Source: Microcoleus sp. FACHB-DQ6
Lineage (GTDB): Bacteria; Cyanobacteriota; Cyanobacteriia; Cyanobacteriales; Microcoleaceae
Assembly (NCBI GenBank): GCA_014695175.1
Contig: JACJNV010000363.1
Span: 1-62,546 of the forward strand
DNA length: 62,546 nt
Reading direction: 5' to 3'
Shown here: positions 51,947 to 61,603 of the stretch, piece after piece
How positions within the stretch are numbered: position 1 is the first letter of the stretch
Layout: the number at the start of each line of letters is the position of its first letter
Notes under the pieces: model-generated
The model's input: only the letters and a program-made list of their open reading frames with translations
What the model was told of the DNA's origin: nothing
Database searches by the model: none
Position numbers and translations under genes: made by a program

Positions 51947-54715
51947 TTACCTGCGATTCAACTCCATTCTTTCGCCGTAACGTAACAGCATATCCAAACT
52001 CTCCAAACGATTTTGCCAAGTTTGCACCTGATAGCTATTTTCAGCAGAATGCAAGCGCATCGAAGATTGAAATTGAGATTGAAAACCCCTTAACAATCTT
52101 TTAGTAGTTGCTAAACTTTCCGTAGAAGGATTTGCCGCCAATTTGCTCAAAGCTTGCGCCAATTCGTCCGATCGACTTTGCAAAACTTTCAGTTCAGATT
52201 CCGACATCCGCAACTGATTGTTAGCCAACAAAAAACTCCATTCCTGCTTGAGAGCAGTATACCGCGAAGCCGCCGCCGCAAACGGCTGTCGGTAAGGAAT
52301 CGGCTCCGCAGCAGAAGTGGAACGCACTGGCCGGCCTTGAGTGCGGTTAAAAAACCCCTGCATCGCGCTGCTGATACTTTCCACCGCAAAAATAGCATAG
52401 CCCCCAGTCGGCAAATCGCGCAAAGCTTGAATTTGGTCGATCGCCACAACTTGTGGGAGAGTCAACAACTTAACCGACGGAGAAATCAAAGCCGAACCGA
52501 GCATTTGTTCCTTTACCAACGGTTCCGTAATGCGCTCAAGTCGGTTAGTATCCAAAGCATAAGTCATCGGCACAATCAAATCTACAATGCCCTGACGAGC
52601 CCAAACTTCCCAATTTTGCTGAATTTTGTAAATCCGCTGACTTTCCGGGTGCGGAAACACCGCCACCGACAGAATTGTGCGCGGATAATTCTGCCGCAAA
52701 AGCTGAGAAACTTCAGCTACAAAAGTATTAATTTGATTAGTTTTAAACTCAACCCACTGCCGCCACAAACTGCCGTCCCTGGGGGAAATATTCACCGGAT
52801 CTGCACCCGTCAACTGCCTAAATTGCTGCCTCGCCGCAATACCGTAACCGTAAGTAAAATTCGCATTGTCATCTTGAAAAGGATAGCGAATATAGTCTAA
52901 TTGCACCCCATCTACTTTGTAGTTGTTGGCAATTTCGCTGACAATCCGCAGCAAATAATTACGCGCTTCCGGGTTCGCCGGATCGAGATAAAATTTACCA
53001 TCGTTAGGATTTTGCGTGCGTCCTTTATTGTCAATATTTGCCCACTGTGGATAAGCGGAAAGCACCGGACCGGGATAAGAACTAGGCTGGCCAATTAAAG
53101 TATTATGGCGCTTATTTCCTGTGGCAAAAACCCAGACCCAAGCGTGCAGTTCCATGCCTCGCTCGTGGGCTAATTTAACCGCAGATGCTAGCGGGTCCCA
53201 GCCAACAGTCAGCGGATTTTGTTGCGGTGCAACTTGACTGGGATAAATCGTATATCCGGCATTTAAAGTTTCAAAGAAAACAGTATTGATACCGGCGGCG
53301 GCGAGCCGATCGAACACTGCCGCCAAACCCTGTTCAGATCGCGCTGCGACGATCGTACCGCGATCGAGCCAAACCGCCCGAATTTCCGCCCCAACGCGCT
53401 GCCCTTCCTGGGGGTAATTTTGCCACAGCAACTGCCGCGCTTCCACCCACTGCTTTCTAGCCTCCGCGTAGTTTCGCTCTTGCAGGAGTTGGTCAAAAGT
53501 TTGCAAAACCTGCCGCGCTTGGGCGATCGCCCCCGTCGTTGCCGCTTGCAGAACAGGCGAGCGGCTGGCTGCTGGGCCGCCGGCACTGTTGCTTGCCGCC
53601 ACCAGTTGAGGGGGGGTAGCAGCATTGAGATTGACGGCGGTATTGGCTGAATTAGCTGCTGTCAGGGCGCTTTCAAACCTGCCGAGGAGGTTTGTGAGTT
53701 CTTGGCGCATCAAGTACGCTTCAATGCTGACGATCGGCTTATTGGAATTTGGCTGCACGTCCAAACCCACCGGCGCCGACTGATCGGAAGGGTCTGTAAA
53801 AGTTGCAGGTACTGGATCGGGAAGCGTACCCGAGGGAGAAAGTCGGCTCAGCGGGGTACTACGCGGCGAACTAGGGCTGTTTCTAGTGACTCTGGAGCTC
53901 GGGCTTGGCAGTGGGGTCGCGGCAGCAGTGGGCGGCGCTACAGGCTGCGAAGCGATTGTGCCTCCCCAGCGGGCGATCGAGGCTTGCAGCCAAGCCTTAT
54001 CTACATTTGCCGAACCGCCGCTACCCCAGCGCCAGCCGAGATATGTAGCGCGATCGGTGGCGATGGCTGCGGAGGAACCGGAACTATCTTTCCAAGTAGC
54101 AATAGTTTGACTGTTCGCATCAGCCGGAATCAAGACACCACCTTGGACAGAAGCATTTTGTTGTGCAGTCGGCACCCAATTGCTAGAAGTAGTGCAAGCA
54201 AGATCCCGACAGCGGCTGCGCGGTTGCGGAGTCGCCGGCTGGGTTAACGGAAAAGCCCAATAGGCCCCGAGGAGCGATCGCAAAGATTGACGCACCAAGG
54301 CCGGGGAACTGCGGCCGACTGGGCCCGAAGCAATCAAGCGGCCACCCTGGGAGGCCCAAGCTTCTAAAACTTTAATTTGTGCCGGAGTCAAAGTTTCAAT
54401 GTTGGGCAAAAATAGCACGTTAACACCTGCTAAATCCGCCGTACTTTTGATTTCTTCGAGATTGATTGGTTTGTAAGCAATGCCACCTTCCCAGAGGCGC
54501 GTGGTAATCTTTACCCAGTCGGGAGAATTCTCAGAACTGCGAACAACGCCCAGAACTACTTCTGCGAAACTCGGAGAGGGAAATATGATGAAGAGATTGA
54601 TTAATGTACTCGCTAGAGTTCCCATTAAGACTCTTTGCAAGAAAGTGAAAAAGCGAATTCTTTGAGCCTGGGAGCAGGCATCAGGCATTTGATAAGACTT
54701 TTTGATTTGTTGCAT
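51947..54715 (-). CDS. GHL10/family 10-like glycosyl hydrolase (DUF187)
   Basis: This 922-aa secreted or membrane-anchored protein has a hydrophobic N-terminal segment (about 30-50; MGTLASTLINLFIIFPSPSFAE) with a likely signal cleavage after SFA. A Rossmann-like region follows (VNVLFLPNIETL..LEAWASQGGRLIASG), then a Pro/Ser/Thr-rich linker. The GHL10 catalytic domain (about 440-780) has EIRAVWLDRGT, AAAGINTVFFETLNAGYTIYPS, GMELHAWVWVFATGN, KVDGVQLDYIRYPFQD and VDLIVPMTYALD. A helical C-terminus (about 800-922) ends the protein. It probably acts on peptidoglycan or polysaccharide at the envelope. Start: ATG 54715; 54688 is an alternative. Confidence 0.88.
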   Translation of the reverse strand: MQQIKKSYQMPDACSQAQRIRFFTFLQRVLMGTLASTLINLFIIFPSPSFAEVVLGVVRSSENSPDWVKITTRLWEGGIAYKPINLEEIKSTADLAGVNVLFLPNIETLTPAQIKVLEAWASQGGRLIASGPVGRSSPALVRQSLRSLLGAYWAFPLTQPATPQPRSRCRDLACTTSSNWVPTAQQNASVQGGVLIPADANSQTIATWKDSSGSSAAIATDRATYLGWRWGSGGSANVDKAWLQASIARWGGTIASQPVAPPTAAATPLPSPSSRVTRNSPSSPRSTPLSRLSPSGTLPDPVPATFTDPSDQSAPVGLDVQPNSNKPIVSIEAYLMRQELTNLLGRFESALTAANSANTAVNLNAATPPQLVAASNSAGGPAASRSPVLQAATTGAIAQARQVLQTFDQLLQERNYAEARKQWVEARQLLWQNYPQEGQRVGAEIRAVWLDRGTIVAARSEQGLAAVFDRLAAAGINTVFFETLNAGYTIYPSQVAPQQNPLTVGWDPLASAVKLAHERGMELHAWVWVFATGNKRHNTLIGQPSSYPGPVLSAYPQWANIDNKGRTQNPNDGKFYLDPANPEARNYLLRIVSEIANNYKVDGVQLDYIRYPFQDDNANFTYGYGIAARQQFRQLTGADPVNISPRDGSLWRQWVEFKTNQINTFVAEVSQLLRQNYPRTILSVAVFPHPESQRIYKIQQNWEVWARQGIVDLIVPMTYALDTNRLERITEPLVKEQMLGSALISPSVKLLTLPQVVAIDQIQALRDLPTGGYAIFAVESISSAMQGFFNRTQGRPVRSTSAAEPIPYRQPFAAAASRYTALKQEWSFLLANNQLRMSESELKVLQSRSDELAQALSKLAANPSTESLATTKRLLRGFQSQFQSSMRLHSAENSYQVQTWQNRLESLDMLLRYGERMELNRR

Positions 54716-54845
54716 AAATACGAGAAATACCCACCACGCCGCTAGGCAAAAATTCAATAACAATTAAGAGCGATCGATCCGCACCATACAATTTTCTATC
54801 CTGTTCTGCAACCTGAATCAGGAAAATGTGCGATCGATCGATTTT

Positions 54846-55100
54846 AGATTTTGGATTTTAGATTTTGGATTTTGGATTTTGGATTTTAGATGTAAATCTG
54901 GGTCTATTCCTCATGACAGTTGACAGTTGACTGTTTGGTCATTTGGGCATTTGAACAATACCAATGCAACCGGAAACGATTTTAGATTAAAATCTGCGTG
55001 CATTTGGGTTGAAAAACCAAAAATACAATTTAGATGCCAACCGTCAACAGTCAACAGCCAACCGTCAACAGTCAACAGCCCACTCTCAACAGTCAACTGT
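54846..55100. repeat. Heptanucleotide STRR arrays
   Basis: GATTTTGGATTTTA-type heptamers (54846-54890) are followed by GACAGTT units (54913-54930) and a GTCAACA/GCCAACC array (about 55037-55100). No gene is visible between the hydrolase start and the helicase stop. Confidence 0.75.
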
Positions 55101-55110
55101 CAACAATTTT

Positions 55111-57849
55111 CTAACTTGCAGCTTCATTCACGGGGAATCGATCGATTAACTGCATCGCCCGACAAGCATTCCTCCGCAAAGCATCCGAAAGATGAGGAAC
55201 ATGAGGAATCTGAGACAAGAAATCCAAAGTCCGGCGCAAAATCCGCACCACATCCCCTTCATCCAAACTCGTATGGCTAATCAGTTCCAGCCATTCAACA
55301 CCCAGAGCCCACTGCTCAACCAAAGTCACTAAATCCCGTTCCAGCCAAATCGGGATTGCAGCTTCGTGACGGTACTGAACTTGAAACAATCGGCGGCGCA
55401 AGCCTTTTTGCAGATTGTCCAAAGGTGCCAAAACTTCCGGCGACAGCGAGTAGTGAGTCCAACTGTCCGGCCTGGAAACTTCTGTAACTAAGGCCGCACA
55501 AGCAGCAGCGAGGTGGTGGGGGTCGAGTTCGTCAAACTCTGCAGACATCAGGGACAAACCCAGCCACAGTTCGTTATCGCCGCGAATGGCGGCGCAAGCT
55601 TGGCCCAAGATTGTGGGCACCAACCTGTCGGAGGAGTCATCTCGGTTTCCAGTTGCCGAAACTACTCTTTCCAAGCAGCCGAAATTCAGCAAGATGTCGA
55701 TTAAGTTGAGAAATTGCTCCCAGTAGCGAGCTCGCTGCTTTTCTAACTCTTGTTCGCTTTTGCGGATTTCTTTTTTCAATTCTTCCCGGCGGCGCTGGCG
55801 TTTGAGCAAAGTACCGGGATTGCCCCATACTAGAACCGGGTGAATTTCTAGCTTAGCTTCTAGGGCTGCGATTTTCTGCTGTTGCTCGATCGCCTCTGGG
55901 CTCGGTTCCGGTGTTGGCAATTCTGGAATCGATGCAGCAATTGAAGCAGTTTCTTCAGTTGCCAAGCGGCACTGGCCGAGTCTCAGGGGCATTTCCGACG
56001 GCGGGTTCAAGGTATCTGCAACGCTCAAGCGAGGTAATTCGGCGTGCAGGCTAGCGACATCGCTAATGGCGACGACATACCAGCGGTTATCTTTGCCCAA
56101 GCACACCAAATTTGGTGCTTGGCCAGAACCTGCGATTTTGGCAACCAATACGGCGGGTACAGGATTTGTGTGCGATCGTTTGGCTGTCGGAACGTGCTTG
56201 CCTTTGAGGCTCAGAACCGTGCCGAGCACTGCAAAAGCCACAGCTACGGACATCTCCTTAAATCTGGCTTCTTCAGCTTGCTGCAATAGAATTTTGAGCA
56301 AACGTTTGTCTTCTTTAAGTCTTGCCTGCAATTTTTCGTAATGGGCGAGCTCTTTTTCCAGGGTGGAGACATTTCCTCCGGCCGCCAGGGACTGTTCAAG
56401 CACCGCCAATTCTGTTTGCAATCGGTCTAATTCTTCTTGCTGCGGCTGCAAGTACAAGGTAGACAGGTATTGACCAAAACTCCGCTCTACCAACTCTTGA
56501 GCTTCGTCGAGAGTGTGAGTTTGCAGCAAATTCAGCACCATGCCGTAGCTGGGCGTAAACTGACTGGCGAGGGGGTCGGCTTTGGCTGTTGCCAAATAAG
56601 AGGCTTCTTTTGCGCCTTCAAAGCGCGTCTGAACTGCGACGACGTGCCCCAGCTTGTCCATGCCCCGCCGACCCGCCCGACCGGCCATTTGCAGGAATTC
56701 TGAAGCGTTTAGCAGTCGGTGTCCCTTGTCGGTGCGCTTGGACAGGGTGGAAATGACTGTGGTGCGGGCGGGCATATTAATCCCGGCTGCTAGGGTTTCG
56801 GTGGCAAATACGACTTTAATCAAACCTCTGCCAAAGAGTTCTTCTACTAAACCTTTCCAAGCGGGCAAAATGCCTGCGTGGTGGGCGGCGATGCCTTTTA
56901 AAAGTGCTTCTTTTTGACCGAAGCGTTCTGCTTCTGGGTTTCGCTGTAAAAAATCGTCAATGATGCGTTTGAGTTCGGCTGTTTCGGCTTCGTTAACTAG
57001 GGAGAAATTGCCGACTTCTGCGACTGCTTGGTCGCACCCGCGACGGCTGAAGATGAAGTAAATTGCTGGTAGCATATCTCGATCGTCCAACCGGGCCAAA
57101 ACATCGGTCAAACTCGGAGTGGGGATGCTGCCTCTTTCTACTTTTTGCTGCTTCTTTTTGGGGACTAACCGGACATTGGCTCTTTTGCCGGTGTCGTCTA
57201 GCAGGGGAAATATCCCTTTTTGATTGGCGAAGTGGAATTGCAGCGGTACTGGCCGAAAGTCTGAGTAGACGAGCTCTGTGGGCCCGTGGACTTTGTTAAT
57301 CCAGTCTGTGAGTTGGTCGCTATTGGCAACGGTTGCTGAGAGGGCGAGCAGTTGAATTTCGCTCGAACAGTAGATGATGGATTCTTCCCAGACGGTACCG
57401 CGCTGGCGATCGTTCATGTAGTGACACTCGTCGAGCACCACGGTTTCGACTCCGGTGAGGGAAGTACCGACTTCTCCGATCGGCGTACCGTAGAGCATAT
57501 TCCGAAATATTTCGGTAGTCATCACCAAAATCGGCGCATCTCGATTGACGGAGATGTCGCCCGTCAGCAAACCTACGTTGTCGTCTCCAAATTGACTGCG
57601 GAAGTCGCGCAGCTTTTGGTTAGAGAGTGCTTTGAGGGGAGTGGTATAGAAGACGCGCCGCCCCCTGGAGAGTGCTTGATGGATGGCGTATTCGCCGATT
57701 AACGTTTTCCCGGAGCCTGTGGGAGCGCAAACGACAACCGATTTACCTGCATCGAGGGCGGCGATCGCCTCTCTCTGAAAGTTATCTAGCTCGAATGGAA
57801 ATATGGTCTTCAGATCCAGCTCTGGGCGGTTCTGGGCAGTTTCTGGCAC
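55111..57849 (-). CDS. Ski2-like DEAD/DEAH-box RNA helicase (DSHCT domain)
   Basis: This 912-aa superfamily 2 helicase has Q-like FQREAI, Walker A CAPTGSGKT (41-49), Ia TTPLKALSNQK, DECH box VVLDECHYMND (140-143), SAT motif LLALSATVANS, motif IV HHAGILPAWK, motif V FATETLAAGINMPARTTV and motif VI QMAGRAGRRGMD. A long coiled coil (about 485-560 and 675-705) and a C-terminal DSHCT-like domain complete the Mtr4/Ski2 architecture. In cyanobacteria this protein is thought to act in RNA processing or decay; the substrate is unknown. It is monocistronic, opposite in direction to the cyclase gene. Confidence 0.93.
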   Translation of the reverse strand: MPETAQNRPELDLKTIFPFELDNFQREAIAALDAGKSVVVCAPTGSGKTLIGEYAIHQALSRGRRVFYTTPLKALSNQKLRDFRSQFGDDNVGLLTGDISVNRDAPILVMTTEIFRNMLYGTPIGEVGTSLTGVETVVLDECHYMNDRQRGTVWEESIIYCSSEIQLLALSATVANSDQLTDWINKVHGPTELVYSDFRPVPLQFHFANQKGIFPLLDDTGKRANVRLVPKKKQQKVERGSIPTPSLTDVLARLDDRDMLPAIYFIFSRRGCDQAVAEVGNFSLVNEAETAELKRIIDDFLQRNPEAERFGQKEALLKGIAAHHAGILPAWKGLVEELFGRGLIKVVFATETLAAGINMPARTTVISTLSKRTDKGHRLLNASEFLQMAGRAGRRGMDKLGHVVAVQTRFEGAKEASYLATAKADPLASQFTPSYGMVLNLLQTHTLDEAQELVERSFGQYLSTLYLQPQQEELDRLQTELAVLEQSLAAGGNVSTLEKELAHYEKLQARLKEDKRLLKILLQQAEEARFKEMSVAVAFAVLGTVLSLKGKHVPTAKRSHTNPVPAVLVAKIAGSGQAPNLVCLGKDNRWYVVAISDVASLHAELPRLSVADTLNPPSEMPLRLGQCRLATEETASIAASIPELPTPEPSPEAIEQQQKIAALEAKLEIHPVLVWGNPGTLLKRQRRREELKKEIRKSEQELEKQRARYWEQFLNLIDILLNFGCLERVVSATGNRDDSSDRLVPTILGQACAAIRGDNELWLGLSLMSAEFDELDPHHLAAACAALVTEVSRPDSWTHYSLSPEVLAPLDNLQKGLRRRLFQVQYRHEAAIPIWLERDLVTLVEQWALGVEWLELISHTSLDEGDVVRILRRTLDFLSQIPHVPHLSDALRRNACRAMQLIDRFPVNEAAS

Positions 57850-57954
57850 AAGGATTATTATAAGGTTGCAGGATAAGTATGCTTAAATCTTGCTGAAAGC
57901 AAGTCAGCAGAGGACTGTACTGATTTTAAACCTTCGCCACCAAATCGGCTATGA

Positions 57955-58080
57955 AGTCATTAGTCATTAGTCATTAGTCATTAGTAACAATTACCAATTA
58001 CCAGTTACCAATGCCCCATGCCCCATGCCCCATGCCCAATTCCCCATTCCCATTCCCATTCCCCATTCCCCATTCCCCAA
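57955..58080. repeat. Heptanucleotide STRR arrays
   Basis: AGTCATT units (57955-57985, about four copies) are followed by CCCCATG/CCCCATT/CCCATTC heptamers (58009-58080). They directly precede the M14 fragment, so they occupy its former promoter region. Confidence 0.8.
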
Positions 58081-58092
58081 GTTTCCTTCTCT

Positions 58093-58206
58093 ATGATTCC
58101 AGTTATTTCGACTATTCCTGTGGTGCAGCTTGCTTCGGGCGATCGGCTTTCACTGCAACTCTATCAGTTCCAAGGTGCCGTTCCTGAAACAAAGGGTTAT
58201 ATCTAG
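58093..58206 (+). pseudogene. 5' fragment of the M14/AstE-like peptidase gene
   Basis: This 37-codon frame (from ATG 58093) is nearly identical to the first 37 codons of the full gene at 60401, then stops with TAG. Shared peptides are MIPVIS, TIPVVQLASGDRLSLQ and FQGA. DNA identity over about 110 bp is high, with only scattered differences. It is a duplicated, truncated 5' end and not a functional enzyme. The intact copy lies 2.3 kb downstream with the cyclase gene between them. Confidence 0.85.
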
Positions 58207-58277
58207 CATGATATTAACAAAGAATATAAATCAGGAATTAAGCCCCAAGTATTTTGACACGCTATTTATGGCGTAAT

Positions 58278-58297
58278 GTGTGCAGTGCACACCCTTT
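58278..58297 (+). terminator. Hairpin with T-run downstream of the M14 fragment
   Basis: GTGTGC/GCACAC with a three-base loop, followed by CCTTTTT. It sits between the fragment and the cyclase ATG. Confidence 0.5.
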
Positions 58298-58353
58298 TTA
58301 TATGGTTTATGCGTAAGTCGTGTCAATCTCAGAAACATCACGGTTTTTTTTAG

Positions 58354-60312
58354 ATGAAAATAATCAAAAATCGCAGGTTCCGGCTCCGCATCGCCCTTGT
58401 TGTGCCCTTTGTATTGCAGATCGCTGGAACTGTGGGGTTAGTCAGTTATTTGTCTTTTCGCAGCGGTCAAAAAGCGGTTAACGATCTAGCAGCCCAATTA
58501 CGCAATGAACTCACTGCCCGGATTGATGGAGAATTAAGAAAATATCTAGGTAGCCCCCACGATTTTAATCAGTTGAATGGAGCAGCTTTTTCTGGGAATA
58601 GTTTTGACATGGTTAATGCCAGCAATGCCAAGCAATTTCTGACCCAGATACAAATTTCTACCTTTATTGATTCATCCTACTGCGGTGACTCCCAAGGGCA
58701 ATATCTGGGGGCATCTCGCCTGTTTTATCAAGGTTCTGCAACGGTCGCCATGTCTGTTAGCAATCAAGAGAGCGACTACAATTTTTACTATTATGCTATG
58801 GATAGTCGGGGCAATCGGCAGCAGTTGCTAGAAAAACGCCGCCCCTACGATCCGCGCAAACGTCCTTGGTACATTGCCGCCATAGAAGCAAAACGACAGA
58901 TTTGGAGTGAGGTTTACCTGGATTTTACCAGCGGATTGCCCACGATTACAGCTAGCGAGCCAGTGTACGATAGTACGGGAAACATCTTAGGGGTTTGTGC
59001 CATGGATGTGGTGCTTTTAGAAGATTTAAGGAAATTTTTAGCTAGTCTGGCAATTGGCAAAACAGGTCATGCTTTCATTATGGATCGCAAAGGTTCCATG
59101 CTTTCTAGCTCCACCAATGAACCTCTGACTGTGGGCAAAGGGAAAAATGCCAAGCTGGTGATGGCGATTCAAAGCGAAGAACCCGTAGTCAGAGAAACTG
59201 CCCAATATTTGCAGCAGCATTTTGGCAGCTTCGATCGCATTGAAAGATCGCAACAAGGCGATTACCTACTCAACGGTAAGCGACAGTTCGTGCAGGTATC
59301 CCCCCTCAAGGATGGCAAAGGTATTGATTGGCTGATTGCGGTGGTGATTCCAGAAGCAGATTTTATGGCACAAATCTATGAAAACACCCAAAATACGATC
59401 GTGCTAGTTTTAATAGCCTTACTCGTCGCGATCGCGATCGGTATTCTCACTGCCCGTTGGATTACTCACCCCTTATTAAAACTTGCTCAGGCATCTCAAG
59501 AAGTTGCCAGAGGTAATCTCGACCAAAAAGTTGACGCTGGCTGGATTAAGGAAATTGCTATTGTGGCTGATTCTTTCAACAGCATGACCGACAAACTCAA
59601 GGAATCCGTAAAAGCCCTACGCTTAGCTAATGAGGAGTTAGAAAATCGAGTGGAAATCCGCACGGCAGAACTACGCAAAGAAAAGGAGCGATCGGAACAG
59701 CTTTTACTCAATATTCTGCCTGCCAAAATTGCCGAGCGCTTGAAACGCGCAGAATCTCCCACAGAACATTTTGAAGAAGTGACGATTCTCTTTGCTGATA
59801 TTGTTGGTTTCACCAGTCTCTCAGCCCAAATGGAACCTATGCAATTAGTTGCCGGCTTGAACCAAATTTTTTCGGCTTTCGATGAGTTGACGGAAAAGTA
59901 TGGTCTAGAAAAAATTAAAACCATTGGTGATGCTTACATGGTGGTGGGTGGATTGCCAATCGCCAGTGAGGATCATGCCAGGGCGATCGCGGATATGGCT
60001 TTAGAAATGCAGGCTTACATGAAAACAATACCCAACAATTTAGGAAACTCACTACAAATACGGATTGGCATTAACACTGGTCCTGTCATTGCGGGAGTGA
60101 TTGGCATCAAGAAGTTTATTTATGACTTGTGGGGAGATGCCGTTAATGTGGCTTCTCGCATGGAGTCTCACGGTAAACCGGGCTATATTCAGGTAACAGA
60201 GACCACATATTCTCATTTGAAAGATCTGTATGTGCTGGAACCAAGAGGTACTATTTCTATTAAGGGTCGGGGAGAAATGATTACTTACTGGTTAATCGGT
60301 CCAAAAAGCTAG
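58354..60312 (+). CDS. Cache-HAMP adenylate cyclase
   Basis: This 652-aa membrane protein has TM1 at about 9-30 and a dCache periplasmic domain (about 35-335; DPRKRPWYIAAIEAKRQIWSEVY and SLAIGKTGHAFIMDRKG). TM2 (about 346-367) and HAMP (about 368-425) lead through a coiled coil to a class III cyclase domain (about 455-645). Catalytic features are VTILFADIVGFTSL (metal Asp), EKIKTIGDAYMVVGGLP (Lys) and YDLWGDAVNVASRMES (Asp, Asn, Arg), typical of ATP cyclases. It should make cAMP in response to an external ligand. The sensor half matches the 1316-aa kinase (RFR..ALVVPFVLQIAGTVG..SYLSFRSGQKAVN) and the cyclase half matches the gene at 41254. Confidence 0.94.
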   Translation: MKIIKNRRFRLRIALVVPFVLQIAGTVGLVSYLSFRSGQKAVNDLAAQLRNELTARIDGELRKYLGSPHDFNQLNGAAFSGNSFDMVNASNAKQFLTQIQISTFIDSSYCGDSQGQYLGASRLFYQGSATVAMSVSNQESDYNFYYYAMDSRGNRQQLLEKRRPYDPRKRPWYIAAIEAKRQIWSEVYLDFTSGLPTITASEPVYDSTGNILGVCAMDVVLLEDLRKFLASLAIGKTGHAFIMDRKGSMLSSSTNEPLTVGKGKNAKLVMAIQSEEPVVRETAQYLQQHFGSFDRIERSQQGDYLLNGKRQFVQVSPLKDGKGIDWLIAVVIPEADFMAQIYENTQNTIVLVLIALLVAIAIGILTARWITHPLLKLAQASQEVARGNLDQKVDAGWIKEIAIVADSFNSMTDKLKESVKALRLANEELENRVEIRTAELRKEKERSEQLLLNILPAKIAERLKRAESPTEHFEEVTILFADIVGFTSLSAQMEPMQLVAGLNQIFSAFDELTEKYGLEKIKTIGDAYMVVGGLPIASEDHARAIADMALEMQAYMKTIPNNLGNSLQIRIGINTGPVIAGVIGIKKFIYDLWGDAVNVASRMESHGKPGYIQVTETTYSHLKDLYVLEPRGTISIKGRGEMITYWLIGPKS

Positions 60313-60400
60313 AAGCCGATCAATGCTTCAATTGGGAAGATTGGTTTTGCCAAGTCTCACCTGCCTTTCTAAACGTGTTCTCTCTCTCCGAGTCTTGTCT

Positions 60401-61534
60401 ATGATTCCTGTTATTTCGAGTATTCCTGTGGTGCAGCTTGCTTCGGGCGATCGGCTTTCACTGCAAGTCTATAAGTTCCAAGGTGCGATTCCCGGCAAAA
60501 AAGCTTATCTCCAATCTAACCTCCACGGCGCTGAGATTAGCGGTAATGCTGTGATTTACCAATTAATTGAGTTTTTAAGGTCTTTGGACAGCAGTCAGTT
60601 AAGCGGGGAAATTTGGCTAGTTCCGGTTTGCAATCCTGTGGGTGTCAGCCAGCGATCGCACCATTTTTCCCCTGGTCGCTACAATCTTTATGATGGGGTA
60701 AATTGGAACCGGATTTTCTGGGATTTTGAAAAACAAGGGGAAGATATTCTTGGTTTTGCTAAGTCTCACATTCATCTCGATGCCGATACTGTCAAAGTTA
60801 ATTACAGAAAAGCGATTGCTTTGAGTTTTGCTAAAGAGTTGGCAAAAATTAATGCTCCTAGTTGCTGCCCCTACAGCGAACTTTACCGATATCAGCTACA
60901 ATCTTTGTGTTTGGATGCTGACTATGTGCTGGACTTGCACAGTTCTACGAATCAAAGTTTAGATTACCTTTACTGTTTTAATTCCCGCGAGGAGAGTGCG
61001 AAAGCTTTTTTGCTCGATCGCGCAATCTTGATGAACGAGTACGACGGCGATGCTTTTGACGAGGCGTTTCTCAAGCCTTGGCTGGCTTTGGAGAAGATTT
61101 TAGCAGAGTTGGGAAGTGCGATCGAATTTGACGTGGAAGCTTGGACTTTAGAATTAGGTTCGGGGATGGAAATGAATCCCGAGTCGGTGGCGAATGGCTT
61201 GCGGGGCATCAAAAATTACTTAGCCAGTAAGGGTTTATTGAAAATAGATGGATTTCCTCTCCCGGAAACTGCGGCGCATCAAGTTATTTTCACCCCCAAG
61301 AATTCGGTAATAAAATACTACGCGCCGGCGGGCGGGATGATTCAAAATCGAGTGCAATTGGGGAGCTATGTCAAAAAGGGCGATCGGCTTTATCAAATTC
61401 TCAGCTTTAATAAGAATGGGGAATTTCCGAGTTTGGTTGATGTTTGTGCTGAGTCGGATGTTTTCATTTTTGATGTTTCGACCAATCAGTCAGTAAACCA
61501 AGGAGAGTATGTGTTGTCTGTGATGGCAGATTGA
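60401..61534 (+). CDS. M14/AstE-AspA-like zinc carboxypeptidase family protein
   Basis: This 377-aa member of the succinylglutamate desuccinylase/aspartoacylase superfamily (peptidase M14 clan) has the zinc ligands of the HxxE motif in SNLHGAEISGN (His42, Glu45) and a downstream His in YVLDLHSSTNQ. Further motifs are VPVCNPVGVSQR and the Glu in DVEAWTLELGSGMEM, a possible catalytic Glu. A C-terminal beta domain has IKYYAPAGGMIQNRVQLGSYVKKGD, as in the family. It hydrolyses an N-acyl or amide bond; the substrate is unknown. The ATG 60401 matches the start of the truncated copy at 58093. An upstream ATG (60323) would add 26 non-conserved residues. Confidence 0.9.
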   Translation: MIPVISSIPVVQLASGDRLSLQVYKFQGAIPGKKAYLQSNLHGAEISGNAVIYQLIEFLRSLDSSQLSGEIWLVPVCNPVGVSQRSHHFSPGRYNLYDGVNWNRIFWDFEKQGEDILGFAKSHIHLDADTVKVNYRKAIALSFAKELAKINAPSCCPYSELYRYQLQSLCLDADYVLDLHSSTNQSLDYLYCFNSREESAKAFLLDRAILMNEYDGDAFDEAFLKPWLALEKILAELGSAIEFDVEAWTLELGSGMEMNPESVANGLRGIKNYLASKGLLKIDGFPLPETAAHQVIFTPKNSVIKYYAPAGGMIQNRVQLGSYVKKGDRLYQILSFNKNGEFPSLVDVCAESDVFIFDVSTNQSVNQGEYVLSVMAD

Positions 61535-61542
61535 GAATACCA

Positions 61543-61575
61543 AGAAACCCGGTTTCTTGAAGAAACCGGGTTTCT
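61543..61575. terminator. Hairpin between convergent M14 and kinase genes
   Basis: AGAAACCCGGTTTCTT (61543-61558) is the reverse complement of the following AAGAAACCGGGTTTCT (61560-61575), leaving almost no loop, and each arm is itself nearly palindromic. It may terminate both genes. The module is shared with 17529-17596. Confidence 0.6.
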
Positions 61576-61603
61576 GAAAACCTATTGGTAGTCGAACCAT
61601 AAT

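Noticed and set aside
52154..52900. A 248-aa plus-strand frame opposite the GHL10 gene
   Set aside because: It is Arg/His-rich antisense translation of a well-supported gene with recognisable catalytic motifs on the minus strand.
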